Below are positions 17,008 through 27,149 of a stretch of DNA of 64,000 bases, one piece after another. Made by a program: the position numbers and the translations under genes. The stretch comes from Filomicrobium insigne. GTDB lineage: Bacteria > Pseudomonadota > Alphaproteobacteria > Rhizobiales > Hyphomicrobiaceae. The notes beneath the pieces are model-generated. The model saw only the letters and a program-made list of their open reading frames with translations. It had not been told where the DNA came from and did no database searches. The stretch lies in the NCBI RefSeq assembly GCF_900104305.1, contig NZ_FNJC01000004.1:248001-312000 (forward strand), read 5' to 3'. Positions within the stretch are counted from its first letter, which is position 1; every line of letters starts with the position of its first letter.

Positions 17008-17466
17008 ATGACGCGTAAGCAGAAAAGAGGGGTTCTTATCGGCGGCGGGGTTGCTCTGCTGGCCGTTGCAGCCATCCTGGTTATGTTTGCGCTGCGTGAT
17101 ACGATCGTTTTTTTTCAGACGCCGAGCGATGTCGCGGCTCACAAGGTTGAAGCTGGCAAACGCTTTCGGCTTGGTGGGTTGGTGGCGGAAGGATCGGTGA
17201 AGCGGGGCGCTGGAACCAAGGTCCAGTTTGCCGTAACCGATACACTTGAGACTGTGAATGTCACTTATGAAGGGATACTTCCGGATCTTTTCCGGGAAGG
17301 CCAAGGCGTGGTGACGGAGGGCAAGCTGACGGATGCCGGTCTCTTTGTGGCCGATACCGTGCTTGCGAAGCACGACGAAAATTATATGCCGCCGGAAGTG
17401 GCGGATGCGCTGGAGAAGAAGGGCGTGAAGCTCGGGCAGGGTGCGACTCATCCGGGCAATCAGTAA
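17008..17466 (+). CDS. ccmE: Haem chaperone CcmE (CycJ)
   Basis: Periplasmic haem chaperone, 152 residues, anchored by an N-terminal TM after the basic MTRKQKRG start. The covalent haem-binding His is His122 in [14 protein letters not shown], exactly the family motif. The OB-fold core includes [14 protein letters not shown] and [23 protein letters not shown] lies before ATG 17008, 18 bases after ccmI. It passes haem to the CcmF/CcmH ligase encoded next. Confidence 0.96.
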   Translation: MTRKQKRGVLIGGGVALLAVAAILVMFALRDTIVFFQTPSDVAAHKVEAGKRFRLGGLVAEGSVKRGAGTKVQFAVTDTLETVNVTYEGILPDLFREGQGVVTEGKLTDAGLFVADTVLAKHDENYMPPEVADALEKKGVKLGQGATHPGNQ

Positions 17467-17490
17467 TCGGCAGGAAAGGGTCTCAAGGCG

Positions 17491-19470
17491 ATGATCATTG
17501 AATTGGGCCACTTCGCGCTTGTGCTCGCGGTCGTGGTTGCACTCTTTCAGATGATCGTTCCGATGTGGGGGGCGCGTACGGGTGATGTTCGCATGATGGC
17601 GACCGGCGAACCCGCGGCGCTCGCGCAGTTCATCCTTTTGCTTCTCTCATTTTGTGCGCTCACCTACGCGTACGTCACATCGGATTTCTCCGTCGCGAAC
17701 GTGACCGCTAACTCGCACTCAGCGAAGCCGCTGATCTATCGAATTTCTGGTGTATGGGGAAACCACGAAGGCTCCATGCTTTTGTGGGTGCTTATTCTGG
17801 CGCTGTTTGGCGCTCTGGTTGCTGTCTTCGGGGGTAATCTACCCTCGCGACTACGAGCCAACGTCCTGTCAGTGCAGTCGTCGATCGCCTTGGCGTTCGG
17901 TCTGTTTATTCTGTTTACGTCGAACCCGTTCTTACGACTTGACCCTGCCCCCTTCGAGGGACGTGGTCTCAACCCAATCCTGCAGGATCCAGCCCTCGCG
18001 TTTCACCCGCCTTTTCTTTACGCGGGCTATGTCGGGTTTTCGATGGCGTTCTCTTTCGCCATCGCAGCGTTGATTGAAGGCCGGACAGATGCGGCCTGGG
18101 CGCGCTGGGTTCGACCATGGACCTTGGCGGCGTGGATGTTTTTGACGCTCGGCATCGCGATGGGGTCTTGGTGGGCTTACTACGAGCTCGGTTGGGGTGG
18201 TTGGTGGTTTTGGGATCCCGTCGAGAATGCTTCGTTTATGCCTTGGCTTGCCGGTACGGCGCTGTTGCATTCAGCACTTGTCATGGAGAAGCGCGAGGCT
18301 CTGAAAGTCTGGACCGTTCTGCTGGCGATCCTGACGTTTTCACTCTCTCTGATGGGCACGTTCCTTGTACGCTCCGGTGTTCTGACATCCGTGCACGCGT
18401 TTGCTGTTGATCCCGAACGCGGTGTTGCGATTTTGGGGATCATGGTGCTGTTCATTGGCGGCGGGCTAACGCTCTATGCGTTCCGTGCGGGCCAGTTGCG
18501 GCAGGGCGGCCTGTTTGCGCCGATCAGCCGTGAAGGCAGTCTCGTGCTCAACAACGTGCTGTTGACGACGGCCACGGTTACTGTCCTGGTCGGTACGCTC
18601 TATCCACTCGCGCTAGAGGGGGTTACCGGAGAAAAAATTTCCGTAGGGCCACCCTACTTTAACATGACGTTTGTGCCCTTGATGGTGCCGTTGCTCTTGG
18701 CGATGCCTTTCGGTCCGTTATTGGCGTGGAAGCGTGGCGATATCCGCGGAGCGGCGGAACGGCTTGCGGCTGCGGCGCTTGTGGCCGTCGTGGTCATGGT
18801 TGCCGTCTTCGCGATGTTCGGACGTGGTCCGTGGTTAGCGCCTGTCATGTTCGCTATAGGCGTTTACATCATGGGTGGAGCGATTTCGGAATTGGCGTAT
18901 CGCGCGAAGCTCGGATTGGTTCCCTTTGCAGAGACGCGGCGGCGTTTCTGGAATTTTCCACGTTCTGTTTTTGGCACTGCGTTGGCCCATTTTGGTGTCG
19001 GTTTGATGGTCGTCGGAATAACGGCGACAACCGCCTATCAAAGCGAGCAGGTTATCTTGATGAAACCAGGAGAGAGCCGGGAAATTTCAGGATATGATCT
19101 GACATTTCGGGGTGTGGCGCCCCAACGCGGACCTAACTACCGCGAGCAGGTTGGAAAGTTCGAGGTTCATCAGAACGGTGCTTTCGTTACAACGCTGTCG
19201 CCATCCAAGCGGGTATACGACGCGCCACCGCAAGCGACCTCAGAGGCCGGCATCCATGCTTCCTGGCGTGGAGACCTGTACACAGTGCTGGGTGATGCGC
19301 AGGAGGATGGCGGTTATTCGATCCGGCTCTATTTTAATCCTCTCGTACGCTTTATCTGGCTCGGAGCTCTGATCATGTTTGTGGGCGGAGCGGTGTCGTT
19401 GTCGGATCGTCGTCTGCGTGTGGGGGCACCACGTCGCTCGCGCGGGTTTGCAGTGGCTCCTGCCGAATGA
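17491..19470 (+). CDS. ccmF: Haem lyase subunit CcmF (CycK)
   Basis: Integral membrane haem lyase of 659 residues with about 15 predicted TM segments. The tryptophan-rich WWD motif ([16 protein letters not shown], about residues 231-246) binds haem from CcmE, and conserved His residues flank it, for example in the [12 protein letters not shown] segment. Together with CcmH and CcmI it attaches haem to CxxCH motifs such as that of cytochrome cL encoded at the right end of this window. It lies 24 bases after ccmE. Confidence 0.97.
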   Translation: MIIELGHFALVLAVVVALFQMIVPMWGARTGDVRMMATGEPAALAQFILLLLSFCALTYAYVTSDFSVANVTANSHSAKPLIYRISGVWGNHEGSMLLWVLILALFGALVAVFGGNLPSRLRANVLSVQSSIALAFGLFILFTSNPFLRLDPAPFEGRGLNPILQDPALAFHPPFLYAGYVGFSMAFSFAIAALIEGRTDAAWARWVRPWTLAAWMFLTLGIAMGSWWAYYELGWGGWWFWDPVENASFMPWLAGTALLHSALVMEKREALKVWTVLLAILTFSLSLMGTFLVRSGVLTSVHAFAVDPERGVAILGIMVLFIGGGLTLYAFRAGQLRQGGLFAPISREGSLVLNNVLLTTATVTVLVGTLYPLALEGVTGEKISVGPPYFNMTFVPLMVPLLLAMPFGPLLAWKRGDIRGAAERLAAAALVAVVVMVAVFAMFGRGPWLAPVMFAIGVYIMGGAISELAYRAKLGLVPFAETRRRFWNFPRSVFGTALAHFGVGLMVVGITATTAYQSEQVILMKPGESREISGYDLTFRGVAPQRGPNYREQVGKFEVHQNGAFVTTLSPSKRVYDAPPQATSEAGIHASWRGDLYTVLGDAQEDGGYSIRLYFNPLVRFIWLGALIMFVGGAVSLSDRRLRVGAPRRSRGFAVAPAE

Positions 19471-19480
19471 CCGGAGGCAT

Positions 19481-19993
19481 ATGCTTCTAATGGCAACCTT
19501 CATACGGAAAGTGCGCGTTGGTATTTGTTCGCTGGCATTGGCGACCACGATGTTTGCCGGTGTTGGCGCGGCCGTGGAGCCCGATGAGATACTTAAGGAT
19601 CCGGCTCTAGAAACGCGCGCCCGAGAATTATCTCTCGAGCTACGGTGTTTGGTTTGTCAGAATCAGTCGATTGATGATTCCAATGCGCCGTTGGCACGGG
19701 ATCTGCGGCTTCTCGTTCGGGACCGTTTGAAGGCCGGAGATACGAACCGCGAGGTTTTGGACTTTGTGGTTGCGCGGTACGGCCAATTTGTGCTGCTTAA
19801 GCCGCCATTCAACACGCATACGCTGCTGCTTTGGCTTGCGCCGGCCCTGGCTTTGATTTCAGGGATCTGGCTAGCCTATCGTGTGTTTTTATCCAGTCGT
19901 GGACGCGATGCGGCAGCACAAACGATTTCGGCCGCTCAGTCACTCACTCCTGACGAAGAAGCTGAGTTGCGCAAAATTCTCGATGAGAAGTGA
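19481..19993 (+). CDS. ccmH: Cytochrome c maturation protein CcmH (CycL)
   Basis: Membrane-anchored thiol-disulfide component that reduces apocytochrome c cysteines. From ATG 19481 it is 170 residues: signal/TM at the N-terminus, redox pair Cys56-Cys59 in [19 protein letters not shown], and a C-terminal TM ([19 protein letters not shown]). GGAGG (19473-19477) is 3 bases before ATG 19481 and 12 before ATG 19490, so the start could be either. No ccmG lies between ccmF and ccmH; this matches the rhizobial cycHJKL arrangement and is not a local deletion. Confidence 0.93.
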   Translation: MLLMATFIRKVRVGICSLALATTMFAGVGAAVEPDEILKDPALETRARELSLELRCLVCQNQSIDDSNAPLARDLRLLVRDRLKAGDTNREVLDFVVARYGQFVLLKPPFNTHTLLLWLAPALALISGIWLAYRVFLSSRGRDAAAQTISAAQSLTPDEEAELRKILDEK

Positions 19994-20141
19994 GGTTTTC
20001 AGGCTTGTGGTGTTTTGACGAAGAGAACACCCGCTGAATATTACGAATGTTTAATTCTCTCGAAAGGCTGCTGTAAGCGCGCACGCACTATCTCTTGTTG
20101 GTGAACATGCTTGTCGTTTCGCTAGATGGAGACGTGCCCCA

Positions 20142-21713
20142 ATGCCTATCGAGACCAATGAGGTTTCAAAAACCCGTGCCGGAGGTATTTTCCGGTCAAA
20201 GAATCTTCGCAATGGTTGTGCTGCCGCGGCGCTTATTGCTGCTGCCGGTGTTTCGGCAGTGTTTTTCAGCCCACCCCAGCAAGCGGTTGCTCAGCTCAAG
20301 CCGGAAGCTCAGACAGCTGAAGCGCCGTTCCCCCGCGCGCCTCTGACCTTTGCGGACATCGTTGATAAGGTGAAGCCCGCCGTCGTCAGTATCTCTGTGA
20401 CAAATGGCGGTAAAGCCATGGCGTCCAATGAGGAGAAACAACAGGGCCAGCCAATCCCGGGCCTGCCAGACCTCCCGGACGATCACCCCCTGCATGATTT
20501 CTTCAAGAATCTGCCTAAGGAGTTCCGCGGACCAGGTGGTGGTCAGCCACGCCGTCCTAGCTTGGCGCAAGGCTCAGGCTTCGTCATTTCCGAGGACGGT
20601 TATGTTGTCACGAACAACCATGTCATCGATGATGCCAGCGAGATTCAGGTTCAGTTCGACCAGGATCGCAAATTCGAGGCTGAGCTTGTCGGAACGGATC
20701 CTCGCACGGATCTAGCGCTTCTAAAAATTAAGAATCCCGACAACATCAAGTTCCATTTCGTGAAGTTTGCCAATAAGCCTTCGCGCGTTGGTGACTGGGT
20801 CTTGGCCGTTGGTAATCCGTTCGGTTTGGGCGGTACTGTGACGGCCGGCATCCTCTCGGCGCAGGGTCGCGATATTGGCTCTGGTCCATATGACTATCTG
20901 CAGATCGATGCAGCGGTGAACCGTGGCAACTCTGGTGGTCCGACGTTCAACCTCAACGGTGACGTGGTCGGTGTGAACACCGCGATCTACAGCCCCTCGG
21001 GCGGCAACGTAGGTATCGCCTTTGCTGTTCCCGCAGCGACGGCGACTGACGTCATCGCGCAGCTGAAGAACAACGGTACGGTTAGCCGTGGATGGTTGGG
21101 TGTTAAGATCCAGAACATCGACGAGGATACAGCTGCCAGCCTTGGTTTGAAGGAACCGAAGGGCGCTCTGGTTTCGGAGGTTACGCCGAACGGTCCTGCT
21201 CAGGATGCAGGTCTTGAAACCCAGGACGCTATTCTGACGGTTGATGGGTCTGAGATTTCGGATAGCCGGGATCTTGCTCGTAAGATCGCAGCGTATTCGC
21301 CGAAGACCAAGGTTGATGTTGGTGTCTGGCGTGATGGTAAGGAGAAGACCATCAAGGTTGATCTCGGACGCTTTCCGACCTCGAAGGACGAACTGGCGGC
21401 TCTGAATCAGGGGCAGCCGGCCGAGCCAAAGACGGCTGAGCTCGATCAGCTGGGTTTCTCGCTTGCTGCAGCTAATGACGATAATGAGGAAGGCGTTCGG
21501 ATTACGAATGTCGATCCTTCATCCGACGCAGCTCGCAAGGGGCTCAAAGCCGGGGATCGGGTGCTTGAAGTTCAGGGCGTGAAGGTGTCGAGCGTTGATG
21601 ACGTCGTTAAGGGGCTCAAACAAGCGCGCGAAAAGAACCGTCCCGCCGTGTTGCTGCATGTGATGTCCGGCAACGATAAACGGTTCGTCGCTGTTCAACT
21701 TAAGAAGAGCTGA
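20142..21713 (+). CDS. degP: Do-like periplasmic serine protease (DegP/HtrA)
   Basis: Periplasmic quality-control protease and chaperone, 523 residues. It has a signal segment near residues 25-48 (AAAALIAAAGVSAVFF), a trypsin-like domain with catalytic triad His160 (NNHVIDD), Asp190 (RTDLALLKI) and Ser264 (RGNSGGP), and two PDZ domains (about 320-410 and 425-515). It follows the ccm operon after 148 bases and ends at a strong terminator. In the related rhizobia I recall degP also lies after cycHJKL. The 19994-20141 gap shows no promoter I can name with confidence. Confidence 0.95.
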   Translation: MPIETNEVSKTRAGGIFRSKNLRNGCAAAALIAAAGVSAVFFSPPQQAVAQLKPEAQTAEAPFPRAPLTFADIVDKVKPAVVSISVTNGGKAMASNEEKQQGQPIPGLPDLPDDHPLHDFFKNLPKEFRGPGGGQPRRPSLAQGSGFVISEDGYVVTNNHVIDDASEIQVQFDQDRKFEAELVGTDPRTDLALLKIKNPDNIKFHFVKFANKPSRVGDWVLAVGNPFGLGGTVTAGILSAQGRDIGSGPYDYLQIDAAVNRGNSGGPTFNLNGDVVGVNTAIYSPSGGNVGIAFAVPAATATDVIAQLKNNGTVSRGWLGVKIQNIDEDTAASLGLKEPKGALVSEVTPNGPAQDAGLETQDAILTVDGSEISDSRDLARKIAAYSPKTKVDVGVWRDGKEKTIKVDLGRFPTSKDELAALNQGQPAEPKTAELDQLGFSLAAANDDNEEGVRITNVDPSSDAARKGLKAGDRVLEVQGVKVSSVDDVVKGLKQAREKNRPAVLLHVMSGNDKRFVAVQLKKS

Positions 21714-21760
21714 GCGCATTGTGCTCACGCAGCCAAGTGAGTGCCACATAGACTATATGT

Positions 21761-21812
21761 CGGGAGTGGTTCGGGTCATTAGGACCACTGAACCACTCCC
21801 GTCTTCTTTTTT
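21761..21812 (+). terminator. Strong intrinsic terminator after degP
   Basis: CGGGAGTGGTTC (21761-21772) pairs with GAACCACTCCCG (21790-21801), a perfect 12-base stem, followed by the T-rich tract TCTTCTTTTTT. It closes the ccm-degP transcription unit before the next two-component operon. Confidence 0.92.
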
Positions 21813-21927
21813 AAGAGCGTTCGCATTTTGGTAGGGCTTATGAGAACCCTGGCGGTATCATAATCGTATAAAATTCAGGCCGATAAGGTTTTAATCGGAT
21901 ATCTGCCGGAAGGGTGGATTAGAGACG

Positions 21928-22608
21928 ATGCGCGTGCTCATTATTGAAGACGACAGCGAAGCAGCCAGCTTTCTCGTAAAGGCGTTGAAGGAAAGCGGGC
22001 ACTCCGCCGACTGGGCAGAGGATGGCGAGACCGGGCTCGAAATGGCCCGTGAAGGCGGCTATGATGTTCTGATTGTTGATCGGATGCTGCCGAAACTTGA
22101 TGGTCTAACAATCATCAAAACCTTGCGTGAAGAAGGAAAGCAAACTCCAGTCCTCGTGCTTTCCGCGTTGGGCGCTGTCGATGACCGCATCAAGGGCTTG
22201 AAAGCCGGCGGAGACGATTATCTCACGAAGCCTTATGCCTACGCTGAACTGCTAGCGCGAGTTGAAGCGCTCTCTCGGCGAACCGTGCCTGAAGAGCAAG
22301 TCACGCGTTATGCGGTCGCGGATCTGGTGCTTGATCGTTTATCGCATCGCGTAACCCGTGGAGGTGAAGCCATACAACTTCAACCTCGCGAATACCGTTT
22401 ACTTGAGTATCTCATGAAGCACGCTGGGCAAGTCGTAACGCGGACTATGCTTCTTGAAAATGTCTGGGACTATCATTTCGATCCGCAGACGAACGTGATC
22501 GATGTGCACGTGTCCCGGCTTCGGGCCAAGATTGATAAAAGCTTCGATCGGCCGCTGCTGCATACGGTGCGCGGCGCTGGGTATGTGATCCGTGACGGTA
22601 GCGAATAA
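21928..22608 (+). CDS. OmpR-family response regulator (CusR/QseB-like)
   Basis: 226 residues: receiver domain with IIEDD pocket, phospho-acceptor Asp in VLIVDRMLPKLDG and Lys in DDYLTKPY; winged-helix domain from about 130 (LQPREYRLLEYLMKHAGQVV, VDVHVSRLRAKID-like, LHTVRGAGYVI). It resembles regulators of metal or envelope stress. It starts 115 bases after the degP terminator, in a spacer with an AT-rich stretch (CGTATAAAAT near 21866) that may hold its promoter. It overlaps the kinase gene by 17 bases. Confidence 0.92.
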   Translation: MRVLIIEDDSEAASFLVKALKESGHSADWAEDGETGLEMAREGGYDVLIVDRMLPKLDGLTIIKTLREEGKQTPVLVLSALGAVDDRIKGLKAGGDDYLTKPYAYAELLARVEALSRRTVPEEQVTRYAVADLVLDRLSHRVTRGGEAIQLQPREYRLLEYLMKHAGQVVTRTMLLENVWDYHFDPQTNVIDVHVSRLRAKIDKSFDRPLLHTVRGAGYVIRDGSE

Positions 22609-24010
22609 GCGGACAACAACAGCTTTCTATACGACCGTCTTCGGTGTCACGGCGGCGGCTGTGGTCGCGTTTCTTGTCGTCGCGGCACTCGTTGTTGCCG
22701 GTCTTGTGTGGCAGACGAACAAAGTGCTGAGCGAACAGGTTTTGCGGACACTTTCGTCTGAGGCGCAGGTCTTAAGTGCGACGGAGGCGACGGGGGGGCT
22801 GGATGCGATCACGCGGGCGATCAATGTTCGCTCTGAGTTAAATCAATCCAATCTCTACTATCTGACGGACGCTACGGGTTCCAAACTCGCGGGCAATCTT
22901 TCTCGTTTGCCGTCCGAATTGGCCGATGGGATGACGGGTGGGGTTTTCGACTACACCTCGAATGGCAAAAAGGGAGGATCGGAGCGCATTGCCGCTGGTC
23001 TTCCCGTAAGGTTGAGCGGCGGCGGTCTTTTGATTGTCGCGCGTGACATTGAGGATCAGCGGGCGTTGGCGGGCCGCATCCGTATCTTGGCGCTCATTGG
23101 CTTTGGCTGCCTTGGCGTTGGTGGTTTGGTTCTGGGTCTGGTGATTGGGAAGAGCGTTCTGTCGCGTGTTGAAGGGATGCGCCAGGCGAGCCGTGCCATT
23201 ATGGCCGGAGACCTTGCCCAGCGATTGCCCCGCTCGCATACGGGAGATGAACTTGATCGTCTCGCCGAGAGCTTTAACACGATGCTGTCTCGAATTGAGC
23301 AGCTAATGACGGGCTTCCGCGAGGTCTCAGATAACATTGCTCATGACCTGAAGACGCCTTTGAACCGACTTCGCAACCGCGCAGAAGCGACGTTGCGAGA
23401 TGCCACGACGAGTCAGGAATTGCAGGATGGTCTGGGACAGACTATCGAAGCGGCCGACGAGATTATCAAAACCTTCGACGCATTGCTTCTGATTGCGCGG
23501 TTGGAGGCCGGCGCCGTATCTTCCACTTTGGAGCCTGTTGATATTGGCGCACTGATACGGGATGCGGTGGAGCTCTATGAGCCTGTGGCGGATGATGCCG
23601 GGCTGGCACTGACGTCCAAGGTTGAGCATGACGTGAAGCTCAATGCCAACCGCCGGTTAGTCGCTCAGGCAATAGCTAATCTCATCGACAATGCCATCAA
23701 GTATTCCTCCCGACGCAGCCGTGTTGATGGCGACAACCGGCTGGCTGGTCACGTGGAGGTTAACGTACGCCGTTGTGGCGGCAATCGCGTCGAAATTAGC
23801 GTGAGTGATGACGGACCAGGGATTGAAGCTGTTGATCGGCAGCGCGTTGTCGAACGCTTCGTGAGGCTGGAGGAGAGCCGCACAGCACCGGGAACGGGGC
23901 TTGGGCTGAGCCTCGTATCTGCAGTTGCGCGGCTACATGGCGGTGCTATCCGTCTCGAAGACAACAAACCTGGCCTGCGTGCCGTTGTGGATTTACCTGC
24001 CGGTCCCTGA
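22592..24010 (+). CDS. Sensor histidine kinase with HAMP domain
   Basis: 472 residues from GTG 22592, inside the regulator gene. TM1 is about 10-38 and is followed by a periplasmic sensor of about 130 residues. TM2 is about 165-190 and is followed by a HAMP domain (SRAIMAGDLAQRLPRS). The H-box is DNIAHDLKTPLNRLRNRAE, the N-box LIDNAIKYSS, and the G boxes DDGPGIE and GTGLGLSLV. It is a complete, catalytically credible kinase partnered with the preceding regulator. The signal is unknown; its place after degP suggests envelope stress, which is inference. Confidence 0.92.
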   Translation: MTVANKRTTTAFYTTVFGVTAAAVVAFLVVAALVVAGLVWQTNKVLSEQVLRTLSSEAQVLSATEATGGLDAITRAINVRSELNQSNLYYLTDATGSKLAGNLSRLPSELADGMTGGVFDYTSNGKKGGSERIAAGLPVRLSGGGLLIVARDIEDQRALAGRIRILALIGFGCLGVGGLVLGLVIGKSVLSRVEGMRQASRAIMAGDLAQRLPRSHTGDELDRLAESFNTMLSRIEQLMTGFREVSDNIAHDLKTPLNRLRNRAEATLRDATTSQELQDGLGQTIEAADEIIKTFDALLLIARLEAGAVSSTLEPVDIGALIRDAVELYEPVADDAGLALTSKVEHDVKLNANRRLVAQAIANLIDNAIKYSSRRSRVDGDNRLAGHVEVNVRRCGGNRVEISVSDDGPGIEAVDRQRVVERFVRLEESRTAPGTGLGLSLVSAVARLHGGAIRLEDNKPGLRAVVDLPAGP

Positions 24011-24074
24011 TACCTCGATAACGAAGTCCATAACGCTCGGGCATCGAAAACGGGCGAGGATGCGGAGCGATGAG

Positions 24075-27041
24075 ATGGGACTAACAGATCACGAAGCGAG
24101 CGGCGCTCTCTATACGCGCATAGCGGAAACTCCTTATGCATCATCTCCAGAGCGCTGGAGGGGTGAAGTCGTAGATTTGCGGGCTTCTGCGGAAGCAGCG
24201 GGCTTCGAAAGCGCGACCATCAGCCAAATTCTGTCGGCCCCAAAAACTGAACAACTTCTGATCGGCACGTTTTGCGGCTCCCCCTATTTGTTTGGGCTAG
24301 CGCGTCGTGATCCTGCCCGCCTCTTTCGGGTTCTGGCGACGAACCCGGAAGATTTGTTCGAAACACTTAAAGTGCGTTTGGAGAAGTCGACTCAGGCTGC
24401 GACAGAGGCCGGCGATCAAGCGGCCATCATGCGTGCGGTTCGCGAATTTAAAAGCGAGGTAGCGTTGCTGACTGCGCTGGCCGACCTGGGTGGCGTGTGG
24501 TCGGTCATGACAGTGACGCGGACTTTGAGTGAAACGGCGGATGCTGCTCTGCGTGCGAGCGTCCGCTATCTCTTTGCCCGTGCGATTGCGAAGGGAGACT
24601 GGCTTGCATCGGAGGAGGGGGCAGAAGGCGTAGACGGATCCGGTTACATCGTGCTGGGAATGGGAAAGTACGGTGCCGACGAGCTGAACTATTCCAGCGA
24701 TATTGATCTTATCGTCTTTTTCGACCGGGATCGCGCACGGCTCCGCGAAGGTGTCGAAGCGCAGACGTTTTTTGTACGGCTGACACGCGAGCTGGTGAAG
24801 CTGATCCAGGAGCATACGGCGGACGGCTACGTCTTCCGGACAGATCTCCGATTACGGCCCGATGCTGGGGCGACGCAGTTGGCCATGTCGACCGATGCGG
24901 CAATGGCCTACTACGAAAGCTTCGGGCAAAATTGGGAGCGGGCAGCATTAATTAAGGCGCGTGCCGTGGCGGGTGATTTGCGTGCCGGCGAGGCGCTCTT
25001 GCGGGAGCTGCAACCCTTTATCTGGCGCAAGTACCTTGACTTCGCAGCTATCGCGGATGTGCATGCGATGAAGCGGCAGATCCACGCCTTCAAGGGCTTC
25101 GGCAAGATCGGTGTGGCTGGGCACAACATCAAGGTTGGTCGCGGCGGCATTCGCGAGATTGAGTTTTTCGCTCAGACGCAACAACTCATCGCCGGTGGGC
25201 GTCAGCGAGACCTTCGTTCAAGACGAACCCTCGATACCCTAGCTACGTTGGCTGAGCGTGGCTGGATTCGAGAAGACGTTCGGGATGATTTGGTGCAGGC
25301 CTATTGTTTTCTGCGGCGTATCGAGCATCGACTTCAGATGGTGGCAGATGAGCAAACGCAGCTGCTGCCAGATGATCCTGAGAGGCTTGAGAGCTTGGCC
25401 CTGTTTAGTGGGTATGAAAACGTTGAGCAGTTTTCCCTGGCACTGAAAGCCGTGTTCGAGAAGGTCCAGGCACACTACGCGGCGCTGTTTGAAGATATGC
25501 CGGAGCTTACGAAACGTGGCTCCAACATGGTTTTTGCGGGGGGTGAGGACGACCCGGAAACAGTAGCGACATTAAAAGCCATGGGGTTCTCTCAGCCTTC
25601 TACCGTGATTGCCATGGTGAGGGGCTGGCATCATGGCCGTTATCCTGCAGTACGGTCTCCGCGATCACAGGAACGGTTGACGGAGGTTCAGCCGCTGCTG
25701 ATCGAAGCGCTTGCTGCGACTGTGGATCCGGATGCGGCGATCGCGACGTTTGATCGGTTCCTCTCACAACTTCCGACAGGCGTGCAGCTATTTTCATTGC
25801 TACGCGCACATCCCGGGTTGATGCAACTTGTTGCGCACATTATGGGCTCGGCGCCTCGGTTGGCAGGCGTGTTATCGCGGCGGCGGCGTTTGCTCGATGC
25901 GGTGCTCGATCCGCGTACCTATGATACGCGCCCCTCTGCGGCGGAGCTCGACGAAATCATTGCGACGGAGATTGCGGCTGCTCCAGATTTTCAAGGCGTG
26001 CTCGATGCTTCGCGCATTGTCGGGAATGAACAGGGCTTTCTGATTGGCGTACGTGTTCTGTCCGGGACGATCGATGCCAGTCAGGCTGGCGGCGCTTATG
26101 CGCTTGTTGCCGAACGTCTCATTGCGGCGCTTTTAACAGCCGCGCGTGATGAGCTTGCCCGTGTGAACGGTCAAATTGCCGGAGGCGAGGTGGCTGTCAT
26201 TGCCATGGGTAAGCTTGGCAGTCGTGAGATGACTGCTGCTTCTGACCTCGATCTGATTGTCGTGTATGATTTTGTTCCGGGTGTTGAGGAATCGAATGGT
26301 GAGCGACCTCTCTCGCCGTCGCAGTACTATGCGCGTCTGACGCAGCGATTGATCAGTGCGCTTTCGGCTCCGACGGCGGAAGGCAAACTCTATGACGTGG
26401 ACATGCGCTTGCGGCCGTCAGGTCAGCAAGGACCGGTCGCGACGAAGATTTCGAGTTTCGTCAACTATCAGACCGAAGAGGCGTGGACGTGGGAGCATAT
26501 GGCTCTCACGCGCGCACGGGTCGTGGCGGCGACCGGTGACCTCGGCGAACGGGTCACCACGTCAATCCGTGATGTGTTGGTTCGCCCGCGTGATCGGAGC
26601 AAGATTGCCAGTGATGTCCGTGAGATGCGTGAGCGTATTTTTGCGGAGAAGGGGGCGACTAATATCTGGAATCTTAAGCACGTGCGTGGCGGGCTTGTGG
26701 ACCTCGAATTCATCGCTCAGTTTCTGCAACTTGTCTCGGCGGGCCAGAATCCGGAAGTGCTTGATCAAACTACCTACACGTCTCTGGAACGGCTGCGCGA
26801 TGCCGGTTCCCTCACGGCTGGACAGGCTGATGTCCTTTTGCCGGCAACACGACTCATTCACGATCTCACTCAAATTTTACGTATTTGTACGGATGGCAAT
26901 TTTGATCGTGATACCGCCCCGCTCGGCTTGAAGGAACTCCTGGCGCGGGCAGGGGATGCTCCCAGTTTTATTATGCTGGAAGAACACCTTACGGTGACCT
27001 TGGCCGCCGTGGCCGATATGTTCGAGGAGATTGTTCGTTAA
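24075..27041 (+). CDS. glnE: Bifunctional glutamine synthetase adenylyltransferase/deadenylase
   Basis: Controls glutamine synthetase by adding or removing AMP in response to PII/glutamine status. 988 residues from ATG 24075, with GGAG (24064-24067) 7 bases upstream; an ATG at 24060 is an alternative. The two nucleotidyltransferase domains are clear: N-terminal deadenylase with LGMGKYGADELNYSSDIDLI (about 195-215) and C-terminal adenylylase with AMGKLGSREMTAASDLDLIV (about 710-730), each followed by its DMRLRPSG or DLRLRPDAG motif and linker helices. Length is normal for the family. Confidence 0.96.
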   Translation: MGLTDHEASGALYTRIAETPYASSPERWRGEVVDLRASAEAAGFESATISQILSAPKTEQLLIGTFCGSPYLFGLARRDPARLFRVLATNPEDLFETLKVRLEKSTQAATEAGDQAAIMRAVREFKSEVALLTALADLGGVWSVMTVTRTLSETADAALRASVRYLFARAIAKGDWLASEEGAEGVDGSGYIVLGMGKYGADELNYSSDIDLIVFFDRDRARLREGVEAQTFFVRLTRELVKLIQEHTADGYVFRTDLRLRPDAGATQLAMSTDAAMAYYESFGQNWERAALIKARAVAGDLRAGEALLRELQPFIWRKYLDFAAIADVHAMKRQIHAFKGFGKIGVAGHNIKVGRGGIREIEFFAQTQQLIAGGRQRDLRSRRTLDTLATLAERGWIREDVRDDLVQAYCFLRRIEHRLQMVADEQTQLLPDDPERLESLALFSGYENVEQFSLALKAVFEKVQAHYAALFEDMPELTKRGSNMVFAGGEDDPETVATLKAMGFSQPSTVIAMVRGWHHGRYPAVRSPRSQERLTEVQPLLIEALAATVDPDAAIATFDRFLSQLPTGVQLFSLLRAHPGLMQLVAHIMGSAPRLAGVLSRRRRLLDAVLDPRTYDTRPSAAELDEIIATEIAAAPDFQGVLDASRIVGNEQGFLIGVRVLSGTIDASQAGGAYALVAERLIAALLTAARDELARVNGQIAGGEVAVIAMGKLGSREMTAASDLDLIVVYDFVPGVEESNGERPLSPSQYYARLTQRLISALSAPTAEGKLYDVDMRLRPSGQQGPVATKISSFVNYQTEEAWTWEHMALTRARVVAATGDLGERVTTSIRDVLVRPRDRSKIASDVREMRERIFAEKGATNIWNLKHVRGGLVDLEFIAQFLQLVSAGQNPEVLDQTTYTSLERLRDAGSLTAGQADVLLPATRLIHDLTQILRICTDGNFDRDTAPLGLKELLARAGDAPSFIMLEEHLTVTLAAVADMFEEIVR

Positions 27042-27149
27042 ATTTTTTCTGCGCTGCGACGGAATACACTCACTCCTTGCGTTCTTGCTGTCATGAGGGT
27101 CACGCCTGGGCCTTTAAATCTGCGTGATGCGCAAGGAGGTTGAAGACTT

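Noticed and set aside
19379-19993. Loss of ccmG from the cytochrome c maturation operon
   Set aside because: The ccmI-E-F-H order without ccmG is the normal cycHJKL arrangement of this order of bacteria.
27061-27083. ECF promoter GGAAT...CGTT before the EF-hand gene
   Set aside because: The spacer is only 14 bases, shorter than the usual 16-17, and GGAAT differs from GGAAC; not strong enough to list.
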